From contig CADBXH010000095.1 of the NCBI GenBank assembly GCA_902798605.1, forward strand, positions 1-11,473: a DNA stretch of 11,473 bases, read 5' to 3'. The stretch comes from an uncultured Ruminococcus sp. Its GTDB lineage: Bacteria > Bacillota_A > Clostridia > Oscillospirales > Acutalibacteraceae. Shown here piece after piece: positions 1-7,061 of the stretch. How positions within the stretch are numbered: position 1 is the stretch's first letter; every line of letters starts with the position of its first letter. Position numbers and translations under genes: made by a program. The notes under the pieces were generated by a model that ran no database searches, was not told the DNA's origin, and saw only the letters and a list, made by a program, of their open reading frames with translations.

Positions 1-99
1 CTTGTCGTAGTGCTCCTCGATGTACAGGGCGATGCGCTTTTGTCCCTTTGAGAAGCTGCTCATCATTAAATCTATTCTTGTAAGAAGATGTGTTATCAT
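1..99 (-). CDS. RpiR/MurR-family transcriptional regulator, N-terminal fragment
   Basis: This is the 5' end of a gene that runs off the left edge; only 33 codons are visible. The peptide contains LLTRIDLMMSSFSKGQKRIA followed by LYIEEHYDK. This matches the start of the N-terminal helix-turn-helix domain of RpiR/MurR regulators, where a short helix is followed by an 'S-K-G/S-Q-K/R-x-I-A-x-Y-I' helix. Such proteins usually add a C-terminal sugar-isomerase (SIS) domain that binds a phosphosugar; that part is outside the window. I chose the ATG at 97-99 because AAGGA (109-113 on the plus strand, read in reverse) lies nine bases upstream. An in-frame ATG at 106-108 directly abuts that site and is less likely. 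The gene is divergent from hisH and has a well-formed promoter and a dyad upstream. The family call rests on a short peptide, so it is probable, not certain. The regulated sugar pathway cannot be told from here. Confidence 0.7.
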   Translation of the reverse strand, partial: MITHLLTRIDLMMSSFSKGQKRIALYIEEHYDK

Positions 100-132
100 T
101 AACTTCATTCCTTGTTTTTTAGTCCGACATTC

Positions 133-161
133 ATTTTATCACATCGTCCTGCATTTTTCAA
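133..161 (-). promoter_or_regulatory. SigmaA-type promoter of the RpiR-family gene
   Basis: Read on the minus strand, a TTGAAA -35 (156-161) is separated by 17 bases from a TAAAAT -10 (133-138). The -10 is preceded by TGA, giving an extended -10 (TGn). Transcription would start near 126, leaving a leader of about 27 bases with AAGGA ahead of the ATG at 99. This is the best promoter match in the left intergenic region and supports a real minus-strand gene there. Confidence 0.6.
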
Positions 162-173
162 GAATTTTGCAGG
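148..173. promoter_or_regulatory. 26-bp dyad overlapping the regulator promoter (candidate operator)
   Basis: Outer arms CCTGCA (148-153) and TGCAGG (168-173) are perfectly complementary and concentric with inner arms TTC/GAA around position 160.5. The intervening bases are T-rich and do not pair, so this looks more like a protein-binding dyad than an RNA hairpin. It covers the -35 element of the minus-strand promoter. RpiR-family proteins are known to bind palindromes and often repress themselves, so autoregulation is a reasonable inference, but nothing in the sequence proves it. Confidence 0.35.
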
Positions 174-218
174 CAAATATTAAAATTTTAATTATATTTA
201 TGAATTCAGCATATCTTT

Positions 219-248
219 TTGTTGCAAAAAGCCGTTTGATATGATAAT
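219..248 (+). promoter_or_regulatory. Possible promoter of hisHF
   Basis: A TTGTTG-like -35 (219-224) and a GATAAT-like -10 (243-248) are 18 bases apart and lie 31 bases upstream of the hisH ATG. The region is AT-rich, so chance matches are easy. The leader is too short for a T-box or an attenuator, and I see no histidine-specific regulation. Confidence 0.3.
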
Positions 249-278
249 ATATGAATACAAAAACTTTAGGAGTTAATT

Positions 279-896
279 ATGATAGCTATTATTGATTACG
301 GCGCGGGCAATATTCAAAGCGTCAGCAAGGCGCTCAGGCACATTGGCTGCGACTGCTTTATTACAAACAAAAAGGAAGATATACTATCCGCAGACGGCGC
401 GGTACTGCCGGGAGTCGGTTCGTTCGGCGACACCGTTGACAGCCTCAACAAGCTCGATATTAAGGAAACTGTTATTGAATTCATAAACAGCGGTAAGCCG
501 TTTTTGGGCATCTGCCTCGGCTTGCAGCTCCTCTTCCCCGGAAGCGACGAGAGCAAGGGCGCGGAGGGTCTCGGGATCTTTGACGGCGCTATCACAAAGA
601 TACCGAACGGCGAGGGCTTGAAGATACCGCATATGGGCTGGAACAGCCTTACTGTTAAAAAGGGCAGCAGGCTTTTTGAGGGAATCGAGGAAAATCCCTA
701 CGTTTACTTTGTACACTCATACTTTTTGAACGCCGCTGACAAAAACATCGTGGCGGCTCAGACCGAATATGGAGTCACTATCGACGCCGCAGTTGAACGC
801 GGAAATGTCTTCGCGACCCAGTTCCACCCCGAAAAGAGCGGAGAGGTCGGTCTGAAGATACTCAAAAACTTTGTCGAAATCGTAGGAGGTAAATGA
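279..896 (+). CDS. hisH: Imidazole glycerol phosphate synthase, glutamine amidotransferase subunit HisH
   Basis: HisH hydrolyses glutamine and channels ammonia to HisF. The HisHF complex converts the ribulosyl intermediate PRFAR to imidazole-glycerol phosphate plus AICAR, the branch step of histidine synthesis with a link to purines. The 205 residues are normal for the family. Class I amidotransferase hallmarks are all present: [10 protein letters not shown] at the N-terminus, the PGVGSFG oxyanion region (44-50), nucleophile Cys79 in [14 protein letters not shown] (118-122), YFVHSY (143-148), and the His183/Glu185 pair in QFHPEKSG. The start is set by AGGAG at 268-272, six bases before the ATG. 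Its stop overlaps the start of hisF, so the two are translationally coupled as expected for subunits of one enzyme. hisA, which often sits between hisH and hisF, is not here. Confidence 0.98.
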   Translation: MIAIIDYGAGNIQSVSKALRHIGCDCFITNKKEDILSADGAVLPGVGSFGDTVDSLNKLDIKETVIEFINSGKPFLGICLGLQLLFPGSDESKGAEGLGIFDGAITKIPNGEGLKIPHMGWNSLTVKKGSRLFEGIEENPYVYFVHSYFLNAADKNIVAAQTEYGVTIDAAVERGNVFATQFHPEKSGEVGLKILKNFVEIVGGK

Positions 897-1651
897 TGTA
901 CGCAAAAAGGATAATCCCCTGCCTCGACGTTAAAAACGGCAGAGTCGTAAAGGGAATGAGCTTTGTAAACCTTGTTGACGCGTGCGACCCCGTTGAGTGC
1001 GCCAAGCAGTACGATGTTCAGGGCGCCGACGAGCTTGTGTTTTTGGACATCACGGCGTCGAGCGATTCAAGGAATATCACTATTGACATGGTCGAAAAGG
1101 TGGCGAATACCATCTTTATCCCCTTCACCGTCGGCGGCGGTATCAGGAGCGTTGACGATTTTAACGCCCTGCTCAGAGCCGGGGCCGACAAGGTCTCGGT
1201 AAATTCCGCGGCGGTATACCGTCCGGAGCTTATCAGCGAGGCGGCGTATAAGTTCGGCAGTCAGTGCGTTGTGGCGGCGATCGACGCCAAGCGCAACGGC
1301 GACAGCTGGGAGGTTTATGTTCACGGCGGCAGAAAGCCGATGGGCATTGACGCGGTCGAATGGGCGGTCAAGTGCGAAGAGCTTGGCGCGGGCGAGATCT
1401 TGCTGACGAGTATGGACGAGGACGGACAGAAAAAGGGCTACGATTTGGCGCTGACAAAGGCTGTTTCCGAAAGGGTCGGCATCCCCGTTATCGCGAGCGG
1501 CGGAGCGGGCGCGCTCGAGCATTTTTATGACGCGTTCACCGTCGGCAAGGCTGACGCGGTGCTCGCGGCGTCGCTGTTCCACTTCGGCGAGATACCTATC
1601 CCCGAGTTGAAGAAATACCTCAACGAGAAAAACATCCCCGTAAGGCTTTAA
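896..1651 (+). CDS. hisF: Imidazole glycerol phosphate synthase, cyclase subunit HisF
   Basis: HisF is the (beta/alpha)8-barrel synthase half of the HisHF complex. It uses ammonia from HisH to cleave and cyclise PRFAR into imidazole-glycerol phosphate and AICAR. The protein opens with [20 protein letters not shown]. The catalytic aspartates fall at the canonical positions Asp11 (PCLDV) and Asp130 ([10 protein letters not shown]). The phosphate-binding segments FTVGGGIRS and VIASGGAG are intact. Length from this start is 251 residues, typical of the family. There are two in-frame ATGs, at 893 and 896. AGGAGG (884-889) lies three bases from the first and six from the second, and homologues begin M-x-A-K-R, so 896 is preferred. 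From 896 the overlap with hisH is one base (TGATG); from 893 it would be four. No further his gene follows. The unit ends in the inverted-repeat element downstream. Confidence 0.97.
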   Translation: MYAKRIIPCLDVKNGRVVKGMSFVNLVDACDPVECAKQYDVQGADELVFLDITASSDSRNITIDMVEKVANTIFIPFTVGGGIRSVDDFNALLRAGADKVSVNSAAVYRPELISEAAYKFGSQCVVAAIDAKRNGDSWEVYVHGGRKPMGIDAVEWAVKCEELGAGEILLTSMDEDGQKKGYDLALTKAVSERVGIPVIASGGAGALEHFYDAFTVGKADAVLAASLFHFGEIPIPELKKYLNEKNIPVRL

Positions 1652-1670
1652 TAACAACAGAATAATTTAG

Positions 1671-1781
1671 CTGTCATTCTGAGGTCGCGGCGGCGACGGC
1701 GCGGATCGAAGAATCTCACGGTGCTATCACCAAACTCAGATAAAGAGATATGAGATCCTTCGCTAAAGCTCAGGATGACAG
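1671..1781. repeat. Nested inverted-repeat intergenic element (MITE/REP-like); probable hisF terminator
   Basis: The ends CTGTCATTCTGAG (1671-1683) and CTCAGGATGACAG (1769-1781) pair over 13 bases with one G-T wobble. Inside them CGAAGAATCTCA (1707-1718) pairs with TGAGATCCTTCG (about 1751-1762), again with one wobble. This gives a long interrupted cruciform or hairpin. From memory, short elements with ends resembling TGTCATTCTGAG and an internal GAAGAATCT are dispersed in many bacterial genomes; I could not search. No ORF lies inside. The closing arm is followed by TTCTTTTTT (1782-1790), so the folded RNA could end the hisHF transcript. The rest of the gap to 1937 holds only the promoter region of the next gene. 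Confidence 0.6.
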
Positions 1782-1847
1782 TTCTTTTTTATTCCTTTGC
1801 TGGCGGTTTATTGTCATTATTGCCAAAAATGCAAGGGTATTTTTGGA

Positions 1848-1879
1848 TTGCGTTTTTCCTATATATGGTAAAATATAAT
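1848..1879 (+). promoter_or_regulatory. Possible promoter of the dockerin pseudogene
   Basis: A TTGCGT -35-like hexamer (1848-1853) precedes an extended -10, TGGTAAAAT (1866-1874), at 15 bases. A perfect TATAAT occurs at 1874-1879 but with a 20-base spacer. Either would leave a leader of about 55-60 bases before the strong AGGAGG (1924-1929) and ATG at 1938. Which hexamers are used is uncertain. Confidence 0.35.
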
Positions 1880-1937
1880 CAATTTTATGATTATTTGTTA
1901 TTGTGAGTAAGTATACATAAAAAAGGAGGACATATTT

Positions 1938-3851
1938 ATGAAACTCAAAAGTTTAAGCCGAGTTTTGGCAGTGGTTTTATGTGTGATGCTTTTAGTGTCG
2001 TGCATACCGTTCCAGGCATCGGCTGAAACAACTCAGGAAGCGATATCTATGGTCGCGGGCGATATCAAATCGTAGGATTTGTTCCCGCCGGTACCGATGC
2101 CGAATCGACCGATCTGAGCGTTGCGTGGGTCGACTCGAGCGGTAACCTCAACGCGATGAAGGAAGGTACCGCGGATTTGACCTCAGTGTTCTTCAGGCGG
2201 CTCTCGGTACTATCCAGAACAGCTCAGCCTGGACTAAATTACAAACTGCAGGCAAGGCCGCTGTTATCGAGACTATATTCAAATATCTCAATGAAGGCAA
2301 GCTCGATACAGACGAGGTAGTCGCAAAGATCAAGGCTGTGTTTGAAGAGGTCGGACTCGATTACACAAAGCTTCTTGACGGCGTTGTAGAAGGCGGCGTT
2401 TGCTTTAACCGCGAGCTCTACAACCAGAAGCTCGAGTGGGATCAGTACGAGAATGTCACATATGATATGGACATCACTACAAACCAGCTCACTACGATGG
2501 CTATGTACCTTCAGGGCAACCTCAACAAGTTCAATATTCTCAAGAACAGCTGCGCGACCGTTGCTCTCAGAGCTTGGAACGCCGCTGTAGGTACAAGGAA
2601 CGGCAAGGACACAGCATATAAGCTCACAGCTGAATCCGATGGTATCTTTAAGTATATGGACGCTCCCAAGGGCGTTAGGGATAACATCAGAAACAGACTT
2701 CCCGGCTACTACCTCAACAACGCCGAGGGCGTTGCGGAACCCGGCGCGGGTTATCAGGACGACACAGGCTGGGTTTATGTAAGCGCTCCCAAGCCGGTAT
2801 CACCCATCAACTACGTTTATGACAATGATATATTTACGATCGACGGCAGCAGAACAAAGATCGCCGATGTTATGAACGCCGCAAAGGTCGACCTTACATT
2901 TGACCCCAACGACAGCAAGGCTGTGCTCTCTGTTCTTGTAAACGGTAAGTACGTTCCCGACTGCAAAACGGTAACGGTTGAACAGGATACCGAAATCAAG
3001 GTGCTTTATGCTGAGGCGGAAGTAAAGGGTATGCCCAAGGAACTCGAGTTCAAGACAAAGGACGCGACATATCAACTCAATGCCAAGACAAGATATACGG
3101 GCTTGTTGACGATCCTTCCCATATATGATACAAGCATCACTTACGTTTCGTCCGATCCGCTTGTAAACGTTGACTAAAACGGACTTATCACCGTAACGGG
3201 CGATATTCCCGCAGACGGCAAGATGGTCATCATTACCGCATACGCGGGTTCAAGCGACAACAGAGTATCGGCAAGCACAAAGGTCACCCTCGGCGATTAC
3301 AAGGGCTCAAAGATCGTAGGTATGCTCACTATCTCCGGTCGTCATATCACCAAGGAAGAGCCTACTCCTCACGGCTGCCTTACCTTTACAAGCTATGAGA
3401 ACGTAGATATTGACATAAGCTATCACGATTACTATCAGCCTAACGATAAGTATAACGACCTTATGCTTGATTATATGAAGCATCCCGAGAACTACGAGTC
3501 AGACCCCGCTCTCTGCAACGACAATGCACTCGGTCTGACCGACAGAGAGTCTTACTTTAACGAGCATCACAACGGCGCTATGTCCGAACCCTCAACAATC
3601 TCTCTGCTCGCGGGCGAAAGCTTTACGATGTCGAACCGGCTGTAATGACCGGCGACGTTAACAACGACGGCGTTATTGATATCATGGACTCGATACTCGT
3701 TCAGAAGTATACTTCGGATGAGGCTGAGCTCACGCCCGAGCAGTTAGAGGCTGCCGATGTAAACGGCGACGGCTCGGTTGATGTACTCGACGCAATGGAT
3801 ATCCAGAAGTACGCTTCCGATAAGATCTCAGAGTTTAGTAAAAAAGCTTAA
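1938..3851 (+). pseudogene. Broken gene for a secreted dockerin protein with an Ig-like domain and possible papain-like parts
   Basis: The start is convincing: AGGAGG eight bases before an ATG, then a Sec signal peptide (MKLKSLSRVLAVVLCVMLLV, cleavage near ASA-E, residue 30). The frame stops at TAG 2073-2075. Coding potential then moves to another frame (IVGFVPAGTDAEST from 2069), shifts again between about 2171 and 2185 (into LQAALGTIQNSS), and runs to an in-frame TAA at 3175-3177 inside an Ig-like-fold phrase (VNVD-stop-NGLITVTGD). It continues in the same frame to about 3630 and shifts once more into a C-terminal dockerin. The dockerin has two calcium-loop repeats (DVNNDGVIDIMD and DVNGDGSVDVLD, 3654-3815), as used to dock proteins onto cellulosome-type scaffoldins. 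A Cys-containing stretch, ILKNSCATVALRAWN, resembles the catalytic-Cys region of permuted papain-like hydrolases. A later block, PHGCLTFTSYENV, may hold the partner His. Function is unknown. With three frame breaks plus a nonsense codon it is most likely decayed, unless the assembly has errors. Confidence 0.8.
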
Positions 3852-3920
3852 TTAGTTTTGATCAAGCAAAAAACTATTAAAGCATTGGTTCACACAAAAA
3901 AAATAAAACGCAATGAAAAA

Positions 3921-3948
3921 CAGAGCAGGGAAAAATTTCCTTGCTCTG
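3921..3948. terminator. Bidirectional intrinsic terminator between convergent genes
   Basis: CAGAGCAGGGAAA (3921-3933) pairs with TTTCCTTGCTCTG (3936-3948), 13 bases with one wobble and a two-base AA gap (the closing A-T pairs probably open to form the loop). On the plus strand it is followed by TTGTTTT, and on the minus strand by TTTTTC. It therefore can end both the rightward dockerin pseudogene and the leftward GH25 gene, which stops 23 bases away at 3971. Confidence 0.8.
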
Positions 3949-3970
3949 TTGTTTTATATATCTATGTTGT

Positions 3971-6076
3971 TTAATCCGCGATATAAAGGTTATAGATCAA
4001 ATCCATATCGACGTAGCCGTCTATTCCGTTGACGTTACCATTGTCGGAATACTGCCATACATCGCATACGACCGTGTTTGCGCTCGACCATTCCGCGTCC
4101 CAGATCGAGTAGCCTCTGCTCCTGAACAAATCGGTATTGAGCTTGTAATTATGAGCATACACGCTTCCGCTTGCGTATGTGCCTACCTTGTAGCCATTCG
4201 CCTTTAGCGTGTCACAGAACACCACAGCCATATTGGTAAGCGCCGCCTGGGAATTGTTTTTGAGCGAGGTCGGGTCCTCTATATCGTAGTATATCGGCAA
4301 GTCGAGCTTTCTGCCTCCGAGGACTTTTACGCACGCCGCAGCCTCCGCCTTTGCTTCGCTGTAGTTTTGGGCGCACATATACCAGTACGAGCCTATCTTG
4401 AGACCCGCGGCTCTCGCCTTGTTGTAGTAATTTGCAAACTGACTGTCCGCTGTGGTTCTAAAGCCCGCGCGGATGATTACGTAGTTTATGCCGGAAGCCT
4501 TGATCTTGTTAAAATCGACGTTGCTGCCCTGCCACGAGGAAATGTCAATACACTTGACGTTGCTTCCCTTTACCGTGACGGTGCATTTTACGGTCAGTCC
4601 GTTGTATATCTTAGCGGTGATAACAGACGTGCCGAGCGCCTTTGCCTTTAGTGTGACAAGATAACCCGATCGGCTTTCTATGTTGACAGCCTTATTTGAG
4701 CTTGTCCATTCAAGCGTGTATGGTGTGTTGTACGAACCGCTGTTATAAAACTGTTTAAGCTGGATAACGTCGCCGACCTTGATGTTACAATTTGTCGCGT
4801 TCAGCGAAACAGACGTCGGCGTCGGATAAATAGTGACCTCGGCGTATATCCTAAAGCCGTTTTTGATCTCGCAGTATATTCTGGTCTTGCCAGCAGCTTT
4901 GCCCTTCATAACGCCGGTCGTTTTATCTATCTCGGCGATTTTTTCATTCTCGGAGTGGTAAGCGTGGACAAACGCCGCCTTGCCGCTTTCGGGATAGTAC
5001 TTAAAGCCGAGCGGCTCGCCTACTCCTCCCTTTACCGAATAAGTGTTGAGAGTTATTGTATCGGAGTACGGCAAAACTGTTATATCGCACTCCGCCGACA
5101 CTCCGTTGACAAGCTCGCAGATGACCTTTGCCTTGCCCGTAGCGACGGCTGTAAATATGCCTGTGTCGGGCTCGACTGTCACGATGCTTTCGTTTGTTGA
5201 ATAGAACACCCTGTTTGCGGCGAACTTTCCGTTACCAACAGTAAAGCTGTTCAAGTCAAATCTCTCGCCCGTTCCTACCGTGAGCGTCGGGGCATTCATA
5301 ATCAGCTCGGTCGCTTCCTGCCCCACATATACGGTACAGCTTGCATTAAGCCCGTTTGAGGTGGTGCAGGTTACTGTGATCGTCCCCGTCTTTTTGGGGA
5401 TCACAACTCCGTCGCCGTCTATATACGCGATGGAAACATCGCTTGAATTAAGCGTATATTCCTCTGCGTCGGTATCGACATTGAGCTTGTATGTTTCGTT
5501 GATGCCCATATAGACCGTTGATAAGCCAAAGCGGACATATGTAGCCGAGGGCTCATCGGCAGTCGGCTCTTGTGTAGGCTCCTCGGTGGTCGGCTCTTCG
5601 GTCTGCTCCTCGGTGGTTGGCTCCTCTGTCGGCTCCTCTGTAGCTTCCTCGGTTGTCGGCTCCTCTGTAGCTTCCTCGGTGGTCGGCTCTTCGGTCACAT
5701 CCTCCGTGGTCGGCTGCCCGGCAGCCGGTTCTCTTGTCACCGGCTCTGTAAAGCCCGTATATCGCTGGTTTTGATAATCCTCGCTGTGGATGTCGATCAT
5801 TCCGGCGATATGCATCTGGATAAGCGACGCGTCGCCTACAGTTACGAATCCGTCAAAGTTAACGTCATAGAGCGTTTCCCGCTCGCTGCTGAGCATTTCA
5901 AGATACGCGCAGTAGCGCTGGATCCTTGTAGCGTCCTCGATGTCAAATTCATATGTTCCGCTGTCGGTTTCTTCGCTTTTGTTCTCCGCGGCAAAGCCCG
6001 AAAAACACCCAAACACCGAGAGCGTGATCATCAAAGACAAAATTATAGAGATAAATTTTTTTGATTTAGTGATCAT
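3971..6076 (-). CDS. Secreted GH25 muramidase with dockerin-like module and Ig-like repeats
   Basis: The 701-residue protein is exported and would cleave the MurNAc-GlcNAc beta-1,4 bond of peptidoglycan. Residues 1-30 are a Sec signal peptide (cleavage near GFAA-E). Residues 42-95 form a dockerin-like pair whose first calcium loop is degenerate (FDIEDATRIQRY) while the second is good (DVNFDGFVTVGD). A Thr/Glu/Pro linker spans about 110-178. Four repeats of roughly 80 residues (about 179-505) have the bacterial Ig-like (BIG_2) pattern, each ending in variants of 'GKxxxxCEIxNGxxxxCxVTV'. The C-terminal 190 residues are GH25: IDISSWQG with Asp511, the catalytic YYDIED pair Asp598/Glu600, WQYSDNG and GYVDMD. 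The start is supported by AAGGAG four bases upstream and a clear promoter. It ends at the bidirectional terminator. Housekeeping, predation or phage defence roles are all possible. The dockerin suggests attachment to a scaffoldin, but the degenerate repeat leaves that open. Confidence 0.95.
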   Translation of the reverse strand: MITKSKKFISIILSLMITLSVFGCFSGFAAENKSEETDSGTYEFDIEDATRIQRYCAYLEMLSSERETLYDVNFDGFVTVGDASLIQMHIAGMIDIHSEDYQNQRYTGFTEPVTREPAAGQPTTEDVTEEPTTEEATEEPTTEEATEEPTEEPTTEEQTEEPTTEEPTQEPTADEPSATYVRFGLSTVYMGINETYKLNVDTDAEEYTLNSSDVSIAYIDGDGVVIPKKTGTITVTCTTSNGLNASCTVYVGQEATELIMNAPTLTVGTGERFDLNSFTVGNGKFAANRVFYSTNESIVTVEPDTGIFTAVATGKAKVICELVNGVSAECDITVLPYSDTITLNTYSVKGGVGEPLGFKYYPESGKAAFVHAYHSENEKIAEIDKTTGVMKGKAAGKTRIYCEIKNGFRIYAEVTIYPTPTSVSLNATNCNIKVGDVIQLKQFYNSGSYNTPYTLEWTSSNKAVNIESRSGYLVTLKAKALGTSVITAKIYNGLTVKCTVTVKGSNVKCIDISSWQGSNVDFNKIKASGINYVIIRAGFRTTADSQFANYYNKARAAGLKIGSYWYMCAQNYSEAKAEAAACVKVLGGRKLDLPIYYDIEDPTSLKNNSQAALTNMAVVFCDTLKANGYKVGTYASGSVYAHNYKLNTDLFRSRGYSIWDAEWSSANTVVCDVWQYSDNGNVNGIDGYVDMDLIYNLYIAD
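5558..5713 (-). repeat. Thr-Glu-Pro linker repeats within the GH25 gene
   Basis: Residues 122-173 of the muramidase consist of imperfect copies of short units such as TTEEATEEP and TTEEPTEEP (27 and 15-27 base periods). At least two 27-base copies are nearly identical. This is a flexible, highly acidic surface linker between the dockerin-like module and the Ig-like repeats. Tandem DNA repeats of this kind change copy number by slippage, so length may vary between strains. Confidence 0.8.
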
Positions 6077-6119
6077 AAAACTCCTTATTTCTTTTAATGA
6101 TTTTTAATCTATGACCCAT

Positions 6120-6148
6120 ATTCTACAACATTTGGAATAATAATTCAA
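6120..6148 (-). promoter_or_regulatory. SigmaA-type promoter of the GH25 gene
   Basis: On the minus strand TTGAAT (-35, plus-strand 6143-6148) and TAGAAT (-10, 6120-6125) are exactly 17 bases apart. The predicted start is about 35-40 bases upstream of the ATG at 6076. Together with the terminator just upstream (6182-6210), this shows that the muramidase is transcribed separately from the kinase/dipeptidase genes. Confidence 0.65.
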
Positions 6149-6181
6149 GTGCCGGCGCAATTTAACATAAATTGGAAAAGG

Positions 6182-6210
6182 AAAAACCACCTGCAATGCA
6201 AGTGATTTTT
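6182..6210 (-). terminator. Intrinsic terminator after the VanX-family gene
   Basis: The arms 6182-6194 and 6198-6210 pair over 13 bases with G-T wobbles (core CACTTGC / GCAGGTG on the minus strand), with a three-base loop. The outer part is an A-run/T-run, giving a closing U-tract for minus-strand transcripts. It begins eight bases after the dipeptidase stop codon and ends the leftward kinase-dipeptidase unit. Confidence 0.8.
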
Positions 6211-6217
6211 CTGTTTA

Positions 6218-7048
6218 TTATTCGGATTTTAAGTATTCAAGCGAAACGGGAAAATTAAAATATGTATCGGGATACGGCTCATCCGTTAGCGAAAAATGCC
6301 ACCACTCCGTAGCAATCGACTCAAATCCGCTGCTCGTCATCGCATCTCTAAGTATGTTTCGGTTTGCTTTTTGTTCCTCGGTTATCCCCGAATAATCCGT
6401 ATGAGAACGCTCGCCGAAATAGTCAAAAGTGCCGCCCATATCCAAGTCCTTGCCCGCGTCCATATCGAACAGCGTCAAATCGACCGTGCATCCGCGGCTG
6501 TGCCCGGAATTATACGCGATATAGCCCTGATCGAACAAAACGGATTTATCGAGCTCGGGATAAAAATACTTCTTCATTCTTGTATCGCTGAGGTCTTTTG
6601 CCCAAGAGGCAAAGTGATCCACCGCCGACTGCGGGCGGTACGCATCGTAAATTTTTATTCTGTAGCCCTGCTCCCTTAGCTTATCCGAGGCGGCCTTTAA
6701 GGCGTTTGCCGCCTCCTTTGAGATAAGCGCCACGGGCTGCTCGTAGCCGTTGATCCTGTCGCCGACAAAGTTGTATGTGGAATAATACCTTATGTCGAGC
6801 ATAGCGTCGGGGACAACGTCGGGGTCAGAGCGCTTGTCGTCTATCTCGGGTTGGGTCTGCTTGGGTACGTCTACCACGGTCTTGATCTCAGTCGAGACCG
6901 GCTGCGTTGTCTGCGCTGCCGAAGTCTGTGCCGCGGAGTCGCTTGCTGACGCTGACGACGATGAAGCTTTATCCTTGCCCGAATTGCAGGACGAGAGAAT
7001 AACAAGCATCAACGCCGCGCAGCACAGCGCTTTTATTATATTCTTCAA
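6218..7048 (-). CDS. VanX-family D-Ala-D-Ala dipeptidase, lipoprotein
   Basis: This is a zinc D,D-dipeptidase of peptidase family M15D, which hydrolyses D-alanyl-D-alanine. Numbered from the TTG at 7048 (276 residues), the family residues are present: Arg138 in YRPQS, zinc ligands His183 and Asp190 in SGHSRGCTVD, catalytic Glu248 and zinc ligand His251 in EWWHFSL. Their spacings (45, 7 and 3) match VanX. Unlike classical cytoplasmic VanX, it has a lipoprotein signal peptide (MKNIIKALCCAALMLVILSSC, lipidation at Cys21) and a Ser/Ala/Thr-rich spacer, so it should act outside the membrane. I prefer the TTG at 7048 because AGGTGA lies four to five bases upstream and it starts the signal peptide properly. 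A TTG at 7075 is also in frame but would overlap the kinase stop and add RTKAGDR. It lies 13 bases after the kinase gene, so it is probably cotranscribed. There is no vanH or ligase nearby, so glycopeptide resistance is not implied; peptidoglycan turnover or D-Ala salvage is more likely. Confidence 0.9.
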   Translation of the reverse strand: MKNIIKALCCAALMLVILSSCNSGKDKASSSSASASDSAAQTSAAQTTQPVSTEIKTVVDVPKQTQPEIDDKRSDPDVVPDAMLDIRYYSTYNFVGDRINGYEQPVALISKEAANALKAASDKLREQGYRIKIYDAYRPQSAVDHFASWAKDLSDTRMKKYFYPELDKSVLFDQGYIAYNSGHSRGCTVDLTLFDMDAGKDLDMGGTFDYFGERSHTDYSGITEEQKANRNILRDAMTSSGFESIATEWWHFSLTDEPYPDTYFNFPVSLEYLKSE

Positions 7049-7061
7049 TCGATCACCTGCT

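Noticed and set aside
20..244. Plus-strand 74-codon frame at the left edge
   Set aside because: It is low-complexity, has no ribosome binding site, and overlaps the minus-strand RpiR-like start and its promoter.
3223..3851. Two separate small genes (3223-3645 and a 68-residue dockerin at 3645-3851)
   Set aside because: They have no ribosome binding sites and continue the broken upstream gene through a nonsense codon and a frame change, so they are parts of one pseudogene.
5558..5713. CRISPR-like array
   Set aside because: The periodicity comes from contiguous coding repeats without unique spacers. The same is true of 7761-7868 and 9397-9432.
5570..6064. Long plus-strand open frame opposite the GH25 linker
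   Set aside because: It is the antisense shadow of the repetitive Thr/Glu/Pro linker. The GH25 reading has a signal peptide, domains, promoter and terminator.
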